Positions 29,340-38,372 of a stretch of 64,000 nt of DNA are shown here, in pieces. The notes below the pieces were generated by a model. That model saw only the letters and a list, made by a program, of their open reading frames with translations, searched no databases and was not told where the DNA came from. The position numbers were made by a program, and so were the translations under genes. Position 1 is the first letter of the stretch. Each line of letters begins with the position of its first letter. The stretch is from Pseudomonas putida (GTDB taxonomy: Bacteria > Pseudomonadota > Gammaproteobacteria > Pseudomonadales > Pseudomonadaceae), in assembly GCF_001976065.1 (NCBI RefSeq), contig NZ_MNAH01000001.1, positions 849,952 to 913,951 of the forward strand, in the 5' to 3' direction.

Positions 29340-29374
29340 AAGGGGTTGCGAGATTTTATCTTGCGACCCCTTTT
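29340..29374 (+). terminator. Intrinsic terminator after the tRNA remnant
   Basis: AGGGGTTGCGAGA pairs with TCTTGCGACCCCT (one G-T) around TTTTA, followed by TTTT. It is the ordinary terminator expected after a tRNA gene, so the host's original tRNA terminator appears to be retained. The stretch up to 29806 holds no supported gene. Confidence 0.75.
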
Positions 29375-29806
29375 CATTTTTGATCGTTTTTACCCCTATA
29401 AAACGACTGGCTCTCGGTGGAATCCTCACTGCGTTCGTGTGAATTGATGCCTTACTCGGCGGTTTCCTAATGAGCAACGCCTCAAAAATGTTAAGTATTT
29501 TTACGGTGATTTTTGTTACTCGCAACGATACTGGCCCGTAAAGTTGACAGTGATTTTATGCCTCGCAACGCTCACTTTCCTTGGTTTATCTTCAAGATTT
29601 CCTTGGGCTGATCAATGCTGCTTTTAGGGGGAGCAGAAGGTAGTGCGGGGCGGTCGCAGGCCCTTCAGAAAGAGTAATTACTTGGCTGTGCAAGGACTGC
29701 TGTCATTATTACTCATTTGAATCTGATGGCAGTTTCAGTGAAGTCCACAACGGCCGTGAAATCTCACGGAATGCGTTTTCGGCCCTCAATCTTCGAGTCG
29801 TAGAAA

Positions 29807-30073
29807 ATGAGCGAAACAGCGACCCATGCAATTGAAGAACCCCATCGCAAAACTTCAGCAGTAGGACTGCTCGTCGCTGCTGTTGGGGCGGTGTACGGAG
29901 ATATTGGCACCAGCCCCCTGAACACGCTTAAGGAAGTGTTTGCCGGTCACTACGGTGTTCAGGCCAATCATGATGGCGTGCTGGGCATTCTGTCGTTGTT
30001 CTTTTGGTCGTTGATCTGGGTTGTCTCGATCAAGCGGCTGGTCTTTTGCTTTTTCCCTCATAACAATCGTTAA
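29807..30073 (+). pseudogene. Truncated Kup potassium-transporter N-terminus
   Basis: 88 residues. The segment [20 protein letters not shown] and the following [20 protein letters not shown] match the start of Kup (a K+ transporter of about 630 residues). After VSIK the homology fades and a stop follows, so only the first two membrane segments remain. The stop overlaps the LysR gene's stop by 2 bp (shared TTAA). It is probably a non-functional remnant. Confidence 0.8.
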
Positions 30074-31035
30074 GCAGGATGACCCTCGAACGATTTCGCA
30101 AGGAAATCAATCAGTGCCCGTACCGAGGGAAGCAACCCTCGGCGGGAGGGGAACACTGCCGTGATGACGCCCTCAACGGGTTGCCACTGTTCGATCAATT
30201 TGATTAAACGGCCATCAGCCAATTCCTGACTGATCGTTGTCAGCGGCAACACTGCCATGCCAACGCCTTCGAGCACTGCACTTTTGAGCACGGCTATATC
30301 GTCGCTGACTAGGCGCGGAAAATGACTGACCTGAGCTGTTTCACCCGTTGGCCCGTTTAGTTGCCAGTGGTAGTGCGACTGAACCGTGCCCCAGGCCACA
30401 CTGGGCAGATCGATGAGGTCCGCCGGCAACGCGAGATCAGGAACAAGCTGAACAAGGGCCGGACTCGCAACCAGTACCTGCGGACTTTTCGCCAGCACTT
30501 TCATTACTAGTTCGCTGTCTTCCAACGGTGGAAAACACAGACTCAAGGCCAGGTCGTAGCCTTCGCTGATGACGTCGACTCGACGATTATAACTTTTCAC
30601 GTACAACTCGACCGACGGGCACTGTGCCATGAACTGACCCAGCATCGGGGCGAGCCAGAAGTTCAGCAATGGCGTGGTGCAACTCAAGCGGATCACACCT
30701 CGCGGTTCCGAGCGGTTCTGCTCAATCACATCCTCTGCCGATTCCGCCTCGGCCATCATCGCGACGCAATGTCGGTAGTAGGCCTGGCCAATGTCAGTGA
30801 CCTGAAACTGCCGTGTTGAGCGCTGGATCAGCCGCATGCCCAACCGACTTTCCAACTGATTGACCCGCCGACTCAGCGTTGACTTGGGCATGTCCAGCGC
30901 GCGACCAGCAGGGGCGAAACCGCCGTGTTCGACCACTTTCGCGTAAATAAAGAGTTCGTTGAGATCAATCACAGGAGGTTTCACTGTTCCATTTTCGAGA
31001 CTGTGAAGTCTAATCCGCTGACTACCGACATCCAA
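30070..31035 (-). CDS. LysR-family transcriptional regulator
   Basis: Up to 321 residues from the ATG at 31035. The conserved part begins about residue 24 ([21 protein letters not shown]), so a GTG at 30984 is a realistic alternative start. The N-terminal winged helix contains [17 protein letters not shown]. The C-terminal effector domain follows, in the CrgA/AaeR-like style. It is divergent from the pirin gene, which it probably controls together with the isochorismatase-like genes. Confidence 0.88.
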   Translation of the reverse strand: MDVGSQRIRLHSLENGTVKPPVIDLNELFIYAKVVEHGGFAPAGRALDMPKSTLSRRVNQLESRLGMRLIQRSTRQFQVTDIGQAYYRHCVAMMAEAESAEDVIEQNRSEPRGVIRLSCTTPLLNFWLAPMLGQFMAQCPSVELYVKSYNRRVDVISEGYDLALSLCFPPLEDSELVMKVLAKSPQVLVASPALVQLVPDLALPADLIDLPSVAWGTVQSHYHWQLNGPTGETAQVSHFPRLVSDDIAVLKSAVLEGVGMAVLPLTTISQELADGRLIKLIEQWQPVEGVITAVFPSRRGLLPSVRALIDFLAKSFEGHPA

Positions 31036-31082
31036 GTTCGGCGACTAAGGTAAGTGCCTGGCTTCGTCACGAGCGATGCTCC

Positions 31083-31949
31083 ATGAAGAAACTTCTGGGT
31101 ATCTATGGCAGCCCCAAGCGGCACTGGGTAGGCGATGGCTTTGCTGTGCGGTCATTGTTTACGTACTGCACATTGGGGCGCCACATTAGCCCGTTTTTAA
31201 TGCTCGACTATGCAGATCCCACGGATTTTCCGGCCTCGCGGCATAGGCGAGGGACAGGCCAGCATCCGCAGCGCGGGTTCGAAACGGTGACGATGATGTA
31301 CCAGGGCGAGCTGGAGTATCAGGATTCCACAGGTGCGGGCGGCAAGATTGGCCCTGGAGATGTTCAGTGGATGACAGCGGCGCGCGGGATGCTTCATGAG
31401 GCGCTCCACTCGGCGGATTTCAGTCGCACGGGTGGAACACTGGAGATGGTGCAACTGTGGGTGAATCTGCCCGCGAAAAACAAAATGTCCGGGCCTCGAT
31501 ATCAGACGATTTTGAATCGCGACATGGTGCGAGTCAGCCTTCCTGACGATGCAGGTCAAGTGCGCGTGATTGCCGGTGAGTACGCCGGGCGCAAAGGCCC
31601 TGCACAGACGTTCACACCCATGGATATATGGGAGATACGTCTGAACGCAGGCAAGAGCATTTCCCTGCAGTTAAGGGCTGGCTTCACCTGTGCAGTCGTC
31701 CTGCTCACTGGGGGCATTGGGCTGAATGGCAATGCAGTTTTGCGGGATGCACAGGTAGCGCTGCTTGATCCTGCTGGCGTCAAGCTATTGCTGGAGGCCT
31801 GTAGCGATTCGAAGCTGGTCCTGCTCTGCGCAGAGCCCATTGATGAGCCCATCGTTGGCCAAGGCGCGTTTGTCATGAATACCCAGGCAGAAATAGTCCA
31901 GGCCATCACGGACTTCAACAGCGGCCACTTTGGACAGATTACCCCATGA
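31083..31949 (+). CDS. Pirin-family protein with altered metal ligands
   Basis: 288 residues, the usual bicupin pirin length. The first metal motif reads QHPQRGFETVT, where the family has HPHRGFETV, so one His is Gln. The second motif reads ARGMLHEALH, where the usual spacing is H-x-E, so the Glu position is changed. Pirins bind Fe and act as redox-sensing regulators or quercetin-degrading enzymes. The altered site makes ordinary metal binding doubtful. It lies divergent from the LysR gene. Confidence 0.85.
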   Translation: MKKLLGIYGSPKRHWVGDGFAVRSLFTYCTLGRHISPFLMLDYADPTDFPASRHRRGTGQHPQRGFETVTMMYQGELEYQDSTGAGGKIGPGDVQWMTAARGMLHEALHSADFSRTGGTLEMVQLWVNLPAKNKMSGPRYQTILNRDMVRVSLPDDAGQVRVIAGEYAGRKGPAQTFTPMDIWEIRLNAGKSISLQLRAGFTCAVVLLTGGIGLNGNAVLRDAQVALLDPAGVKLLLEACSDSKLVLLCAEPIDEPIVGQGAFVMNTQAEIVQAITDFNSGHFGQITP

Positions 31950-32026
31950 TCCATTTTCGGAGTGTCATTGGTTGACATTGCGAAGTCTGTCGGCGGCTAA
32001 GCCGTCTTTTCTCAAAGGAGAACGTC

Positions 32027-32707
32027 ATGAGTAGCCCGGCTAATTTCAACAACCAGAGACCTGTGATCGACCCATCCAATGTCGCCATGCTGCTGATCGA
32101 CCACCAAAGTGGTCTGTTCCAGACAGTGGGCGATATGCCGATGCCCGAGCTACGCCTGCGCGCAGCGGCGTTGGCCAAGATGGCGACGCTGGCCAAGATT
32201 CCGGTCATCACCACGGCCTCCGTGCCGCAAGGTCCGAATGGGCCGCTGATTCCCGAGATTCATGAGAACGCCCCACACGCCCAGTACGTGGCGCGCAAGG
32301 GTGAGATCAATGCTTGGGACAACCCGGAATTCGTCGCTGCCGTGAAGGCCACGGGCAAGAAGCAACTCATCATTGCCGGCACCATCACTAGCGTGTGCAT
32401 GGCGTTCCCGGCCATCAGCGCCGTGTATGACGGCTATCAGGTCTTTGCCGTGGTGGATGCCTCAGGCACCTACACCAAGATGGCTCAGGAAATTACGCTC
32501 GCGCGAGTGGTTCAGGCGGGTGTAGTCCCGATGGATACCGGTGCTGTCGCGTCTGAGCTGCAAAAATCCTGGAACCGTGACGATGCGCAGCAATGGGCTG
32601 AGGTCTACACCAAAATTTTCCCGGCCTACCAGTTGCTGATCGAAAGTTACATGAAGGCTCAGGCTGTCGTGAGCAACCACGAAGTATTGGACTCCCAACG
32701 CAAATAA
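32027..32707 (+). CDS. Isochorismatase-like cysteine hydrolase (YcaC type), copy 1
   Basis: 226 residues. The triad is visible as the Asp in MLLIDHQSG, the Lys near VARKGEINAWDN and the Cys in ITSVCMAFPA. The YcaC-like members hydrolyse amides or other unknown substrates. AAAGGAGAA precedes the start. It shares the fold and many positions with the gene at 32785, so the two are tandem paralogues downstream of the LysR-pirin pair. Confidence 0.9.
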   Translation: MSSPANFNNQRPVIDPSNVAMLLIDHQSGLFQTVGDMPMPELRLRAAALAKMATLAKIPVITTASVPQGPNGPLIPEIHENAPHAQYVARKGEINAWDNPEFVAAVKATGKKQLIIAGTITSVCMAFPAISAVYDGYQVFAVVDASGTYTKMAQEITLARVVQAGVVPMDTGAVASELQKSWNRDDAQQWAEVYTKIFPAYQLLIESYMKAQAVVSNHEVLDSQRK

Positions 32708-32784
32708 CTGAATCCAACATGAGGGGAGTGCGCCCTCATCAGTGGAGGCCATCGGGGCTTCCGTTGATTACCTGGAGAATGAAA

Positions 32785-33411
32785 ATGTCCACTGCCTACA
32801 AACGTCTCGATAAAGATCAAGCGGCCGTATTGCTGGTCGACCATCAGACCGGTCTGTTGTCGTTGGTACGCGACATCGATCCGGACAAGTTCAAGAACAA
32901 CGTGCTGGCGCTGGCCGATCTGGCCAAGTACTTCAAACTGCCGACCATTCTGACGACCAGCTTTGAAACGGGCCCGAACGGCCCACTGGTGCCGGAGTTG
33001 AAGGCTCTGTTCCCGGATGCTCCTTACATTGCGCGCCCAGGGCAAATCAACGCCTGGGACAACGAGGACTTTGTCAAAGCCATCAAGGCTACCGGCAAGA
33101 AACAACTGATCATCGCCGGGGTGGTGACCGAAGTCTGCGTGGCGTTCCCGGCACTGTCGGCAATCGAGGCGGGCTTTGATGTGTTTGTGGTGACCGACGC
33201 GTCCGGTACCTTCAATGCCCTGACCCGTGATTCGGCGTGGAACCGCATGTCGACGGCCGGCGCACAGTTGATGACCTGGTTCGGGCTGGCCTGTGAGCTG
33301 CACCGCGACTGGCGCAATGACATCGAAGGGCTGGGAACGCTGTTCTCCAACCACATTCCGGACTACCGCAACCTGATCACCAGCTACACCCAACTGACTT
33401 CCGACAAGTAA
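32785..33411 (+). CDS. Isochorismatase-like cysteine hydrolase (YcaC type), copy 2
   Basis: 208 residues from the ATG at 32785, preceded by TGGAGAAT; the open frame begins upstream at 32719. The Asp (LLVDHQTGL), Lys and Cys (VTEVCVAFPALSAIE) of the cysteine hydrolase triad are present, and the length fits the E. coli YcaC type. It is close to copy 1. A strong terminator follows. Confidence 0.9.
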   Translation: MSTAYKRLDKDQAAVLLVDHQTGLLSLVRDIDPDKFKNNVLALADLAKYFKLPTILTTSFETGPNGPLVPELKALFPDAPYIARPGQINAWDNEDFVKAIKATGKKQLIIAGVVTEVCVAFPALSAIEAGFDVFVVTDASGTFNALTRDSAWNRMSTAGAQLMTWFGLACELHRDWRNDIEGLGTLFSNHIPDYRNLITSYTQLTSDK

Positions 33412-33461
33412 GTTCGAGCCAGGGACCACGACAGCATCAGTGGCCTTTCAACGGTGTGTTG

Positions 33462-33491
33462 AACAGGCCCTGACCTGTTGGGGCCTGTTTC
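33462..33491 (+). terminator. Intrinsic terminator after the isochorismatase-like gene
   Basis: AACAGGCCC and GGGCCTGTT are perfectly complementary over 9 bp with a 10-base loop, followed by T-rich sequence. It closes the LysR-region operon and separates it from the following pirin gene. Confidence 0.8.
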
Positions 33492-33576
33492 AATCAGGGT
33501 TTGTTTTGTGCGGTCTACTTGAGGCTTTTTTTGTCTGGATCATCAGACACGGAGCCTCGCGGCAAGAGAGATAACG

Positions 33577-34523
33577 ATGAGCAATCAAGAGCCCCAATGT
33601 CAGTTGTCCTCTTCCTTGGATTGTCCGATGGAAGAGGGTGTTAAAGCGATTAAACGAATCACTGCGCGCTCTGCCGAAGTGGGTGGCGGGATTATCGTCA
33701 ACCGATTGATGCCCTCGCGCCAACGACGAATGATCGGCGCCTGGTGTTTTCTCGATCACGCCGGCCCTGCGGTGTTTGAAAAAAAGCCGGCCTGCGCGTC
33801 GGCCCCCATCCGCATGCTGGCTTGCAGACCTTCACCTGGATGATCAAGGGTAAGGTGCTGCACCGCGACAGTCTGGGCAACGTCCAGATCATTCGCCCGG
33901 GCCAGGTCAACCTGATGACGGCCGGACGGGGTATCACCCACACAGAAGAGTCGCTGCCTGACGAGCACCATCTGCACGCCGCGCAGTTATGGATTGCCTT
34001 ACCGCAGGGTGACGAGAACTGCGCGCCGGCATTCGACCACTATGCGGACTTGCCAGTCTGGGATGAAGGCGGGGTAAGGATCACCTTGCTGGCCGGGAGG
34101 TTCGGCGGCCGCACCGCCCCCTGCCGAATTTTTTCACCGTTGGTGGGCGTGGACTTGGCGAGTCAGGGGGCAGCCTCGCTTCGATTGGCCGTGGAACCGC
34201 AATTCGAATACGGCATCCTGCCGCTGGAAGGTACGTTCACCATCAACGGCCAGACGTTTGCCCGTAATGAACTGGCCTATCTGGGACGCGGCCTCAGCGA
34301 CATTGAGTTGTCATCCACCCAGGGCTCACGCGCCTTGCTGCTGGGGGGGGAACCATTTGCCGAGGAAATACAGCTGTGGTGGAACTTCGTCGGCCACAGC
34401 AAGGAGGACATCGCCGAGGCCCTTGAGGCCTGGAACAGCCGGGACCTGGAGCGTTTCGGTGACGTTGAGGGTTTTGACGGAGAGCGTCTGGTCGCCCCGC
34501 GGTTGCCGTGGCAAGGCGTGTGA
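33577..34523 (+). pseudogene. Pirin-family gene split by a -1 shift at an A7 tract
   Basis: The first frame (33577-33843) covers the pirin N-terminus to VFEKKP; the second (33822-34523) continues with GPHPHAGLQTFTW in the -1 frame, to a normal C-terminus. Joining them at the A7 run (33778-33787) gives a full-length protein of about 310 residues with the intact metal motifs HPHAGLQT and ITHTEES. The run reads A AAA AAG in the zero frame, a known -1 slippery heptamer, and GCCGGC/GTCGGC can pair just after it. It may be a mutation, an assembly error or true frameshifting. Confidence 0.75.
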
Positions 34524-34556
34524 CGCTCAGGTCAACAATGAGCGGGAGTCCCGGTG

Positions 34557-35978
34557 ATGGCCAATACGTTGAAACGACTGCAGTGGGTCTCTATTTCGCT
34601 TGGGGTGTCGCTGGCGACGGGGAACACCCTCGCGGACAACTCGCTGGGCCAACGGGATAATCTCAGCAGCGGAATCAATGATCGACAAAAGGCCGAAATG
34701 GCAGTGCCAGACGGTTTTATCAGTGGTTCGTCGCTCAATGGATTGTTACGTAACTACTACTTCAGTCGTGATAACCATGACACTCCTGCAGGGCTCGACC
34801 AACGTGAGTGGGTACAAGGTGCCTACCTGTCTTTTCGTTCCGGGTATACCGATTCTCCGATCGGCGTCGGTATTGATATCCATGGGTTTTATGGGCTAAA
34901 GCTGGATGGCGGAGGGGGCCGCGGCGGTGCCGGACTACTCCCACTGAACTCAAAAAAAGAACCGGAGTCGGAATTCTCCGCAGCGGGAGCCGCATTGAAG
35001 TTCAGAGGCTTTGACAGCCTCGTTCAGGCCGGCGATCAATACCTGGAGAACCCGGTGATTGCTGGCGGGGTCAGTCGGGTGTTTCCCCAGACCTTTCGCG
35101 GCGTGGCGTTAAAAAACTACAGCCTACCGAACCTGACCCTCGATGCTGGCTGGGTCGATTCCACACGTTTGCGTAATCAGAGTGGTCAAAGCTATTTGGT
35201 CACCAGCTATGGTGCCAGTAACAAGGCGGGTGTGCCTGCCGATCGTGAAAGCCCCAATATGGAGTGGCTGGGCGGTATTTACAGTGTGCCAGGCGCTATC
35301 ACCCTGACGGTCTACGGCGGACAATTGAGCGATATCTGGAACCAGTACTACGTGGGAGCAAGTTGGCCGCTGAAGCTCACCCAGGCGTTGACGTTAACGC
35401 CGTATCTGCACTATTTCACAACCCGGGATCAGGGTCAGAGTCAGCTCGGACGGATCGACAACGACACCTATAGTGGTGGTCTGACGCTCTCTGGCGCTGG
35501 CCAGAGCCTGACGCTGGGCCTGCAAAAAGTCGACGGCAACACGCCCTTCGACTACGTCGCACAGGATGACCGGTCGTTTCTCTACCTGAGCAACTCTCAG
35601 CAGTACGCCGACTTCAACGCCCCGGGAGAGAAGTCCTGGAAGCTTCAATACCAGACCAGCCTGGCGTTCGTGGATGCTCCAAACGTGCAGCTAAGCACGT
35701 CCTATACACGCGGCGAAGCCGACCTGACCCGGGTGGATCCTGCCAGTCAAGGGTACGGCTACATCTACAACGCTTCCGGAAAAGATGCACACCATTGGGA
35801 ACGGGATGTGGCCCTGCGTTATGCGGTGCCCGACGGCAAGGCCAAGGGGTTGAACGTGACCCTGCGTTGGGCCGCGCATCGCACGGGGGATGGCTATACG
35901 GCGCCGGGTAACACCCGGGGCAATTCGAACGCCGATGAGTACCGCGTGATCGTGGACTACCCGTTCAGTATTTTTTAG
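34557..35978 (+). CDS. OprD-family outer-membrane porin
   Basis: 473 residues from the ATG at 34557 (a GTG sits just before). A signal peptide ends near NTLA. The family's opening with SSLNGLLRNYYFSRDN and the barrel with repeated aromatic strands, ending in a terminal Phe (YPFSIF), are clear. OprD proteins are substrate-selective channels for carboxylates and amino acids. It follows the pirin pair, so it may supply the substrate of the nearby hydrolases. Confidence 0.9.
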   Translation: MANTLKRLQWVSISLGVSLATGNTLADNSLGQRDNLSSGINDRQKAEMAVPDGFISGSSLNGLLRNYYFSRDNHDTPAGLDQREWVQGAYLSFRSGYTDSPIGVGIDIHGFYGLKLDGGGGRGGAGLLPLNSKKEPESEFSAAGAALKFRGFDSLVQAGDQYLENPVIAGGVSRVFPQTFRGVALKNYSLPNLTLDAGWVDSTRLRNQSGQSYLVTSYGASNKAGVPADRESPNMEWLGGIYSVPGAITLTVYGGQLSDIWNQYYVGASWPLKLTQALTLTPYLHYFTTRDQGQSQLGRIDNDTYSGGLTLSGAGQSLTLGLQKVDGNTPFDYVAQDDRSFLYLSNSQQYADFNAPGEKSWKLQYQTSLAFVDAPNVQLSTSYTRGEADLTRVDPASQGYGYIYNASGKDAHHWERDVALRYAVPDGKAKGLNVTLRWAAHRTGDGYTAPGNTRGNSNADEYRVIVDYPFSIF

Positions 35979-36001
35979 CAAGTAGCGTAAGAAGGCATGA
36001 C

Positions 36002-36928
36002 ATGCGACAACAGGTTGGCTTAATCAAGGCAATCGGCATCAGCTCGTTTTTTGTTTGTTCACCGAGCGAGGCCGATAGCGTCAGTTTACCGCCTTTAGCA
36101 TTAGGCAATGCGAGCTTCATGGACGGTGTGTCCGGCCCGGGGATGCTCTTCGAATTGCCCACGCAAATCTATCGCAGCAACTCGGCGAATGATGCTCAAG
36201 GCCACTCCATACCGGGATCGCAAAAAGTCCGCAGCACGACCGTGCTTCCGCATTTTGCCTACATCAGTTCCAACACCGTTCTGGGGGCTAACTATGGTGC
36301 GGAAGTGCTACTGCCATTCGTGCATCTGGACATGGATATCGACCACGGGCCTGACGGCAGTCGTACACGGCAAGGCGACATGGTTATCAGCCCGCTGGTG
36401 TTGCAGTGGGCACCGCGTTCGGTGCTCGGCAGGCCTTACTGGCAGCGGCTGAATTTTGTTTTTTCGTTGCCGACGGGTTCCTATAGCGCCGACTCGGACA
36501 TCAACACCGGCAGCAATGTCTGGGTCTTCAACCCCCACTACGTGTTCACTTGGGAGCTGACTGATCGCCTGGAAGTGAGCGGTCGTTTCCACTATGCATG
36601 GTCAAGTCGCAACAACGATCCGGCTTCCGTACTGAAGGCAGACAGCATCCAGCCGGGCGAGGCGATCCACAGCAATCTGGCGGTTTCCTATGCCGTTTCC
36701 GATACCTGGCGGGTAGGGGTGGCCGGCTACCAACTCAAGCAGATCAGCGATGACCGGATCGACGGACATAGGCAGAAAGACTCCCGGGAACAAGTCGTGG
36801 GCATAGGGCCGGGAGTGATGTATCGGCAAGGCAAGCAGACACTGTTTGCCAACCTGTATTTTGAAAGCGGTGCTGAAAATCGCTCTGAAGGGACTCAGTT
36901 AACGCTCAGGTATCTTCATGCCTTTTAA
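36002..36928 (+). CDS. MetA-type (phenol degradation) outer-membrane protein
   Basis: 308 residues. The signal-like N-terminus is short. The mature part has the MetA/SphA features: LPHFAYISSNTVLGANYGAE, a PTGSYSADSDINTGSNVW stretch and a terminal LRYLHAF. It probably forms a channel in the outer membrane. It follows the OprD gene by 23 bp. The next gene is convergent across a shared terminator. Confidence 0.85.
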   Translation: MRQQVGLIKAIGISSFFVCSPSEADSVSLPPLALGNASFMDGVSGPGMLFELPTQIYRSNSANDAQGHSIPGSQKVRSTTVLPHFAYISSNTVLGANYGAEVLLPFVHLDMDIDHGPDGSRTRQGDMVISPLVLQWAPRSVLGRPYWQRLNFVFSLPTGSYSADSDINTGSNVWVFNPHYVFTWELTDRLEVSGRFHYAWSSRNNDPASVLKADSIQPGEAIHSNLAVSYAVSDTWRVGVAGYQLKQISDDRIDGHRQKDSREQVVGIGPGVMYRQGKQTLFANLYFESGAENRSEGTQLTLRYLHAF

Positions 36929-36981
36929 CGAGGAGGCAGCAGCTTGTGGCCGCTGCCGTTGTTGCCATGAGGGTTTGAGAT

Positions 36982-37018
36982 AAAAAACATCGCCCGGTGT
37001 TCGTGGCTCCGGGCGATG
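36982..37018 (-). terminator. Intrinsic terminator for the minus-strand meta-cleavage operon
   Basis: CATCGCCCGG and CCGGGCGATG pair perfectly over 10 bp and, on the minus strand, are followed by TTTTTTATC. It stands 42 bp after the MFS stop codon, so it closes the operon from 43531. Confidence 0.85.
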
Positions 37019-37059
37019 GCATGCGCTTGCGGTGCATGGCTCGTGAAAACCTGACCTGG

Positions 37060-38304
37060 TTAGGCCGCTTCCACGTTGACTTTGGTTTTCGACATGACGC
37101 GGTGCGGCGCCGTTTCGCGCAGGAACATCGCAACAACCAGGCCCAGCACCGCGCCACTCAGGGCCAGATAGAGGGTGTTTTCAATACCGTGGTGCTGGGC
37201 AATGTAGCCAGCCAGCGCCGGCGCAACGCCGCCACCGAACACCTCCCCAATACCAACGACCAGGCCTGTGGCCGTAGAGACCAGCGCCGGCGGGACTGAC
37301 TCGCTGGTGAGCGGGCCGACGGTCATGCAGATCATGCTGAAGTTGAAGAAGGTGGTCGCGAACAGCAGCAGGAACAGTTTCACTGGCTCGGCCCCCGTTT
37401 GAATCATCAGCCAAAGTGCCAGGCCGGTGGCAAGGCAAGAAAGCAGCGCGACGGGTTTTCGCCCCAAGCGGTCGGAGAGGGCAGGCATCAACACCATGCC
37501 GAAGAAACCGCCGAAACCGATGGCCGACATGACGAAACCCATCTGCTGCATGCCCATATGCAGATAGTCCGTCAGATAGTTCGGCAGCATCACCGAGCTG
37601 ACGAACAGGCAGGTCAGCATGCAGAACATGCAGGCGATGTTGAGGAGTACATTGCGTTGGCACAGCACCGTCGTCCAACGCGTTCCAGGCACATTTTCAG
37701 GTTGCACAGTCTGCGCAGTTTCGCGAGGTTCGCGCAGTACGCGGTAAAGCAACCAGGCGATCAGAAATCCGGGCACCGACACCAGCACGAATACCCAGCG
37801 CCAGGACGGCACGATCAGCAACAGTTGGGTGGCGACGATCGGTGCCAGGCCGAGACCGAGCAAGGGGAAAAATGACTGCTGGATGCCGATGTTCATGCCC
37901 AGTCGCTTGGGGTGCGAAGCTTCGGCGGTGGCGGCGATAGAGGTTGGCGTGAAGGCACCCTCGGCCACGCCCATGACGGCACGGATCAGCAGCAGCGCAC
38001 CGACACCGGTGGCCAGCCCGGACAAACCGGCCAACAACGAGAACATGATCACTGAAGGGATGATCACCTTGCGCCGACCGATCCGGTCGGAGAGCCGCCC
38101 CATGAACATCGAGGAAATACCCCAGGCGAGCGCCAACACTGCAGAGATGTTGCCGAGGTCCTGATAATTGAGATTGAGGTCACGCATCATCACCGGGAAC
38201 AGCGGCAGAATGATGAAGCGATCCAGGCCGACCAGACCGAAACCCAGCGCGAGCAGCGCGACGGCCTTCCATTCGTAAGCTGAGTCCCATTTCTTGTTAT
38301 TCAT
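37060..38304 (-). CDS. MFS transporter (aromatic/carboxylate importer type)
   Basis: 414 residues from the ATG at 38304, preceded by GGAGAAC; the longer frame to 38364 is not needed. Twelve membrane segments are evident. The loop 2-3 motif GRLSDRIGRRKV is the MFS signature. Its last gene position in the hydroxylase-dioxygenase operon suggests import of the aromatic substrate. The substrate is unknown. Confidence 0.88.
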   Translation of the reverse strand: MNNKKWDSAYEWKAVALLALGFGLVGLDRFIILPLFPVMMRDLNLNYQDLGNISAVLALAWGISSMFMGRLSDRIGRRKVIIPSVIMFSLLAGLSGLATGVGALLLIRAVMGVAEGAFTPTSIAATAEASHPKRLGMNIGIQQSFFPLLGLGLAPIVATQLLLIVPSWRWVFVLVSVPGFLIAWLLYRVLREPRETAQTVQPENVPGTRWTTVLCQRNVLLNIACMFCMLTCLFVSSVMLPNYLTDYLHMGMQQMGFVMSAIGFGGFFGMVLMPALSDRLGRKPVALLSCLATGLALWLMIQTGAEPVKLFLLLFATTFFNFSMICMTVGPLTSESVPPALVSTATGLVVGIGEVFGGGVAPALAGYIAQHHGIENTLYLALSGAVLGLVVAMFLRETAPHRVMSKTKVNVEAA

Positions 38305-38372
38305 GGCAGTTCTCCGCCCTTGCGGGCATGGGTGGACATGACGCCGACAGCCGCCGGCGCCCAATGGAAGGG

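Noticed and set aside
29295..29525. 76-codon minus-strand frame through the tRNA remnant
   Set aside because: The ending GVIRTLDP is a known false prediction created by tRNA sequence.
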